A DNA stretch of 7,752 nt, taken from Myxococcales bacterium. Lineage in GTDB: Bacteria; Myxococcota; Bradymonadia; UBA7976; UBA1532. The DNA is taken from assembly GCA_020430675.1 (NCBI GenBank), contig JAGQJJ010000159.1:1-7752 (forward strand). The letters are read 5' to 3'. This document shows positions 6,343 through 7,752 of the stretch, one piece after another (within the stretch, counting starts at the first letter, position 1; every line of letters begins with the position of its first letter). Made by a program: the position numbers and the translations under genes. The notes under the pieces were generated by a model, which was not told the origin of the DNA, ran no database searches, and saw only the letters and a list, made by a program, of their open reading frames with translations.

Positions 6343-7272
6343 TCAGAACGCGCCGCTCAACGCGGCCATGGCCGCGTCCAGCCCAACCCGCGGGCGATAA
6401 CCGAGCACGCGCGTCGCCGCGTCGATGCGGTAGGTCGACCGCCGCGCCAGGTAGGTGACGGCCGAAGCGGTGAACGGCACCGGCACGCCCAGCCGCGCGC
6501 CGAGCCGAGCGGTCAGCAAGGCGACGGGCACCGGCACCGAGACGCGGGGTGGACGCAGGCCCGCGGCGCGGGCGAGGCGGGCGAAGTAGTCGCGGCAGGT
6601 CGTGGTCTGCACGCCATCGGTCACGGTGAACACCCCGCCCGGCGCCGCGGGATGGTCGATGGCCAGCACCAGCCCGTCGAGCAGGTTCTCGATCCACGTA
6701 TGAGCGATGAGGCCCCGGCCGCCGCCGACCAGCACCGGCGTATGGCGCCGCATCAGCGCCAACGGGCGCTCGACCCAGGGCACCGAGCCGGGGCCGAAGA
6801 CGTCGCCGGGGCGCACGACCACACGTTCGGGTGGGCCCTCGGCCTCGCGCACCAACCGCTCGCTGATCGCCTTGGTGCCAAAATAGCCCCCAGCGTCGAG
6901 CGCCAGCGGGGTGTGTTCATCGCTCTCGCCCGGTTTTTTTTTTACTGATACGGCGATCAACGAGATCTACACGAAGCGTTGCACCCCGACCGCCCGCGCC
7001 GCGGCGAGCGCGTGGCGCGTGCCTTCGACGTTCACCCGCCAGAACTCGGCTTCGGTGCCCCGGTCGTCAACGCGCGCGGCGGCGTGCACCACCACCCGCG
7101 GCGCGGCCGCGCGGAAGGCTTCGGTCAGCGCTTGCGGATCGGTGATGTCGGCCGTGAAGGCCACCGCGCCGCGCAGGTCGAGGCCCGCCGCGGCGCGCCC
7201 CGTCGACTCAAGGCGCCGGCGCAGCGCCCCGCCCACAAAGCCGGCCGCGCCGGTGACGAGGATGTCGACCAT
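6343..7272 (-). pseudogene. NAD-dependent epimerase/dehydratase (extended SDR), one in-frame TAG, probably an assembly artefact
   Basis: Read through one stop, this is a single 309-codon frame, normal for an extended short-chain dehydrogenase/reductase of the epimerase or 3-beta-HSD type. 'ILVTGAAGFVGG' near the N-terminus is the NAD(P)-binding TGxxGxxG motif. 'VVVHAAARVD' is the usual strand after it. Tyr130 and Lys134 form the YxxxK catalytic pair in 'YFGTK', followed by 'RVVVRPGDVFGPG'. The TAG is codon 102 (6967-6969), where relatives have Tyr in 'RFVYxSS'. The catalytic Ser position, codon 105, reads Leu, and codons 111-113 are all Lys. Ser-to-Tyr spacing is 25, the same as in E. coli GalE (S124/Y149), so no net length change has occurred. 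The bad codons lie within an adapter-like stretch. I infer an intact gene with a corrupted consensus. The substrate cannot be deduced. It starts 26 bases after the cysteine-rich gene's stop. Confidence 0.85.
6934..6972. other. Sequencing-adapter-like stretch (Illumina P5) plus T10 homopolymer
   Basis: Bases 6944-6972 match the 29-base Illumina P5 adapter at 26 positions; the mismatches are at 6945, 6957 and 6960. Directly to the left, 6934-6943 is a run of ten T. On the minus strand this is the P5 complement followed by poly-A, the pattern left by reading through a short insert and past the adapter end. A T10 run is out of place in this GC-rich coding sequence. It introduces the TAG and lysine run into the SDR gene. 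Confidence 0.88.
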
Positions 7273-7298
7273 GCCTCAGGCCCGGACGCGCCGCGCCG

Positions 7299-7752
7299 TC
7301 ACTGGCAGGCGACGCCGATCAGGCGGTTGCTGCTCGAGATGCAGTAGGGGTCGCCCTGCAGCCGCGGGTTGCAGCACTGGAAGTCGGGCGGGCAGGCCAG
7401 GTCGGCGTCGCAGGCGAGCAGGCAGGTGTCGAAGTTGAGGCCCGGCAGCGGCCGGCACTCTTCGTCGGCAGTGCAATCGCCCTGGCCCTGGCATTGCGGC
7501 ACCTGGTTGCCGTCGTCCCACGAGCTGGCCTCGCGGTCGGCGCCCGCCGGCAGCGGCTCGCAGGCGTTGTCGACGCAGGTCTCGCCGCCACCGCAATGAT
7601 CATCGCTGAGGCACTCGACGCAGTCGCCGACGCCGGGTACGCAGTGCAGGCCGCCGTCGCATTTCACCATCTCACACGGGTCCGTCGGATCGAACCGCAG
7701 CCCGTCGCACTGATTGGCCTCGATGCACGCCCGCTCCTGCCGGCCGTTGCGG
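7299..7752 (-). CDS. Cysteine-rich, probably secreted protein (5' end outside window)
   Basis: The frame is open from the right edge to TGA 7299-7301. That gives 150 residues of the C-terminus, the start being off-window. Twenty of the 150 are cysteines, in modules such as 'CVECLSDDHCGGGETCVDNAC' split as C-x2-C-x5-C-x5-C-x4-C, and a later 'CTADEEC' / 'ACPPDFQCC' group. Acidic residues and Gly/Asn fill the gaps. This resembles the disulfide-rich extracellular repeats of many Myxococcota surface lipoproteins, where 'C..D.DC..G..C' modules are common. No enzymatic motif is visible. A signal peptide or lipobox, if any, would lie beyond the edge. ATG 7670 is internal: the same cysteine spacing continues upstream of it, so it is not the likely start. 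The coding call is confident; secretion is inferred from cysteine content. Confidence 0.85.
   Translation of the reverse strand, partial: RNGRQERACIEANQCDGLRFDPTDPCEMVKCDGGLHCVPGVGDCVECLSDDHCGGGETCVDNACEPLPAGADREASSWDDGNQVPQCQGQGDCTADEECRPLPGLNFDTCLLACDADLACPPDFQCCNPRLQGDPYCISSSNRLIGVACQ

Noticed and set aside
6934..6943. T10 run as an intrinsic terminator or slippage site
   Set aside because: It lies inside a coding frame next to adapter-like sequence, with no stable hairpin placed to terminate. Adapter read-through explains it better.
6934..6972. Frameshift in the SDR gene caused by the homopolymer
   Set aside because: Both sides of the interruption are in the same frame with family-typical length, so the defect is base substitution including a TAG, not an indel.

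Overview
This is a very GC-rich window (roughly 70% by eye, not computed) carrying five protein-coding genes, two of them cut by the window edges. The style suggests a Myxococcota/'deltaproteobacterial' or similar complex high-GC bacterium. The clues are a giant CHAT-STAND-WD40 signalling protein, a SEC-C motif protein and a cysteine-rich secreted-type protein. No taxonomic marker is present, so this placement is an inference.

Left half (1-3758, minus strand): one very large gene enters from the divergent intergenic region and runs off the left edge. Its 1252 visible codons encode an N-terminal CHAT caspase-like protease (H229/C275), an nSTAND1-type NTPase (Walker A at 420-427, Walker B ending at D527), one transmembrane helix (848-865), a helical linker and the start of a degenerate WD40 propeller. 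This is the plan of a sensor-switch-protease conflict or signalling protein.

Centre (3759-4904): a 390-base divergent spacer carries two adjacent palindromes and a 9-bp perfect hairpin. It separates the STAND gene from a plus-strand gene (4149-4874) for a 241-residue, three-helix membrane protein ending in a heptad-spaced 'QN' coiled coil. Divergence and shared membrane location make these two candidates for a functional pair, but this is unproven.

Right half (4905-7752, minus strand): three genes in the same direction. In transcription order they are the end of a cysteine-rich protein (7299-7752), an extended SDR (NAD-dependent epimerase/dehydratase, 6343-7272) and a 450-residue protein ending in a SEC-C zinc motif (4905-6257). 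The SEC-C gene converges on the membrane-protein gene with only 30 bases between them.

The SDR gene is interrupted by a single in-frame TAG. The TAG lies inside a 29-base stretch matching 26 of 29 bases of the Illumina P5 adapter and followed by a homopolymer of 10. The reading frame and the Ser-to-Tyr spacing are otherwise intact. The interruption is therefore most likely an assembly artefact overlaid on a normal gene, not a biological pseudogene.

I found no rRNA, tRNA, CRISPR array, transposase or insertion sequence.
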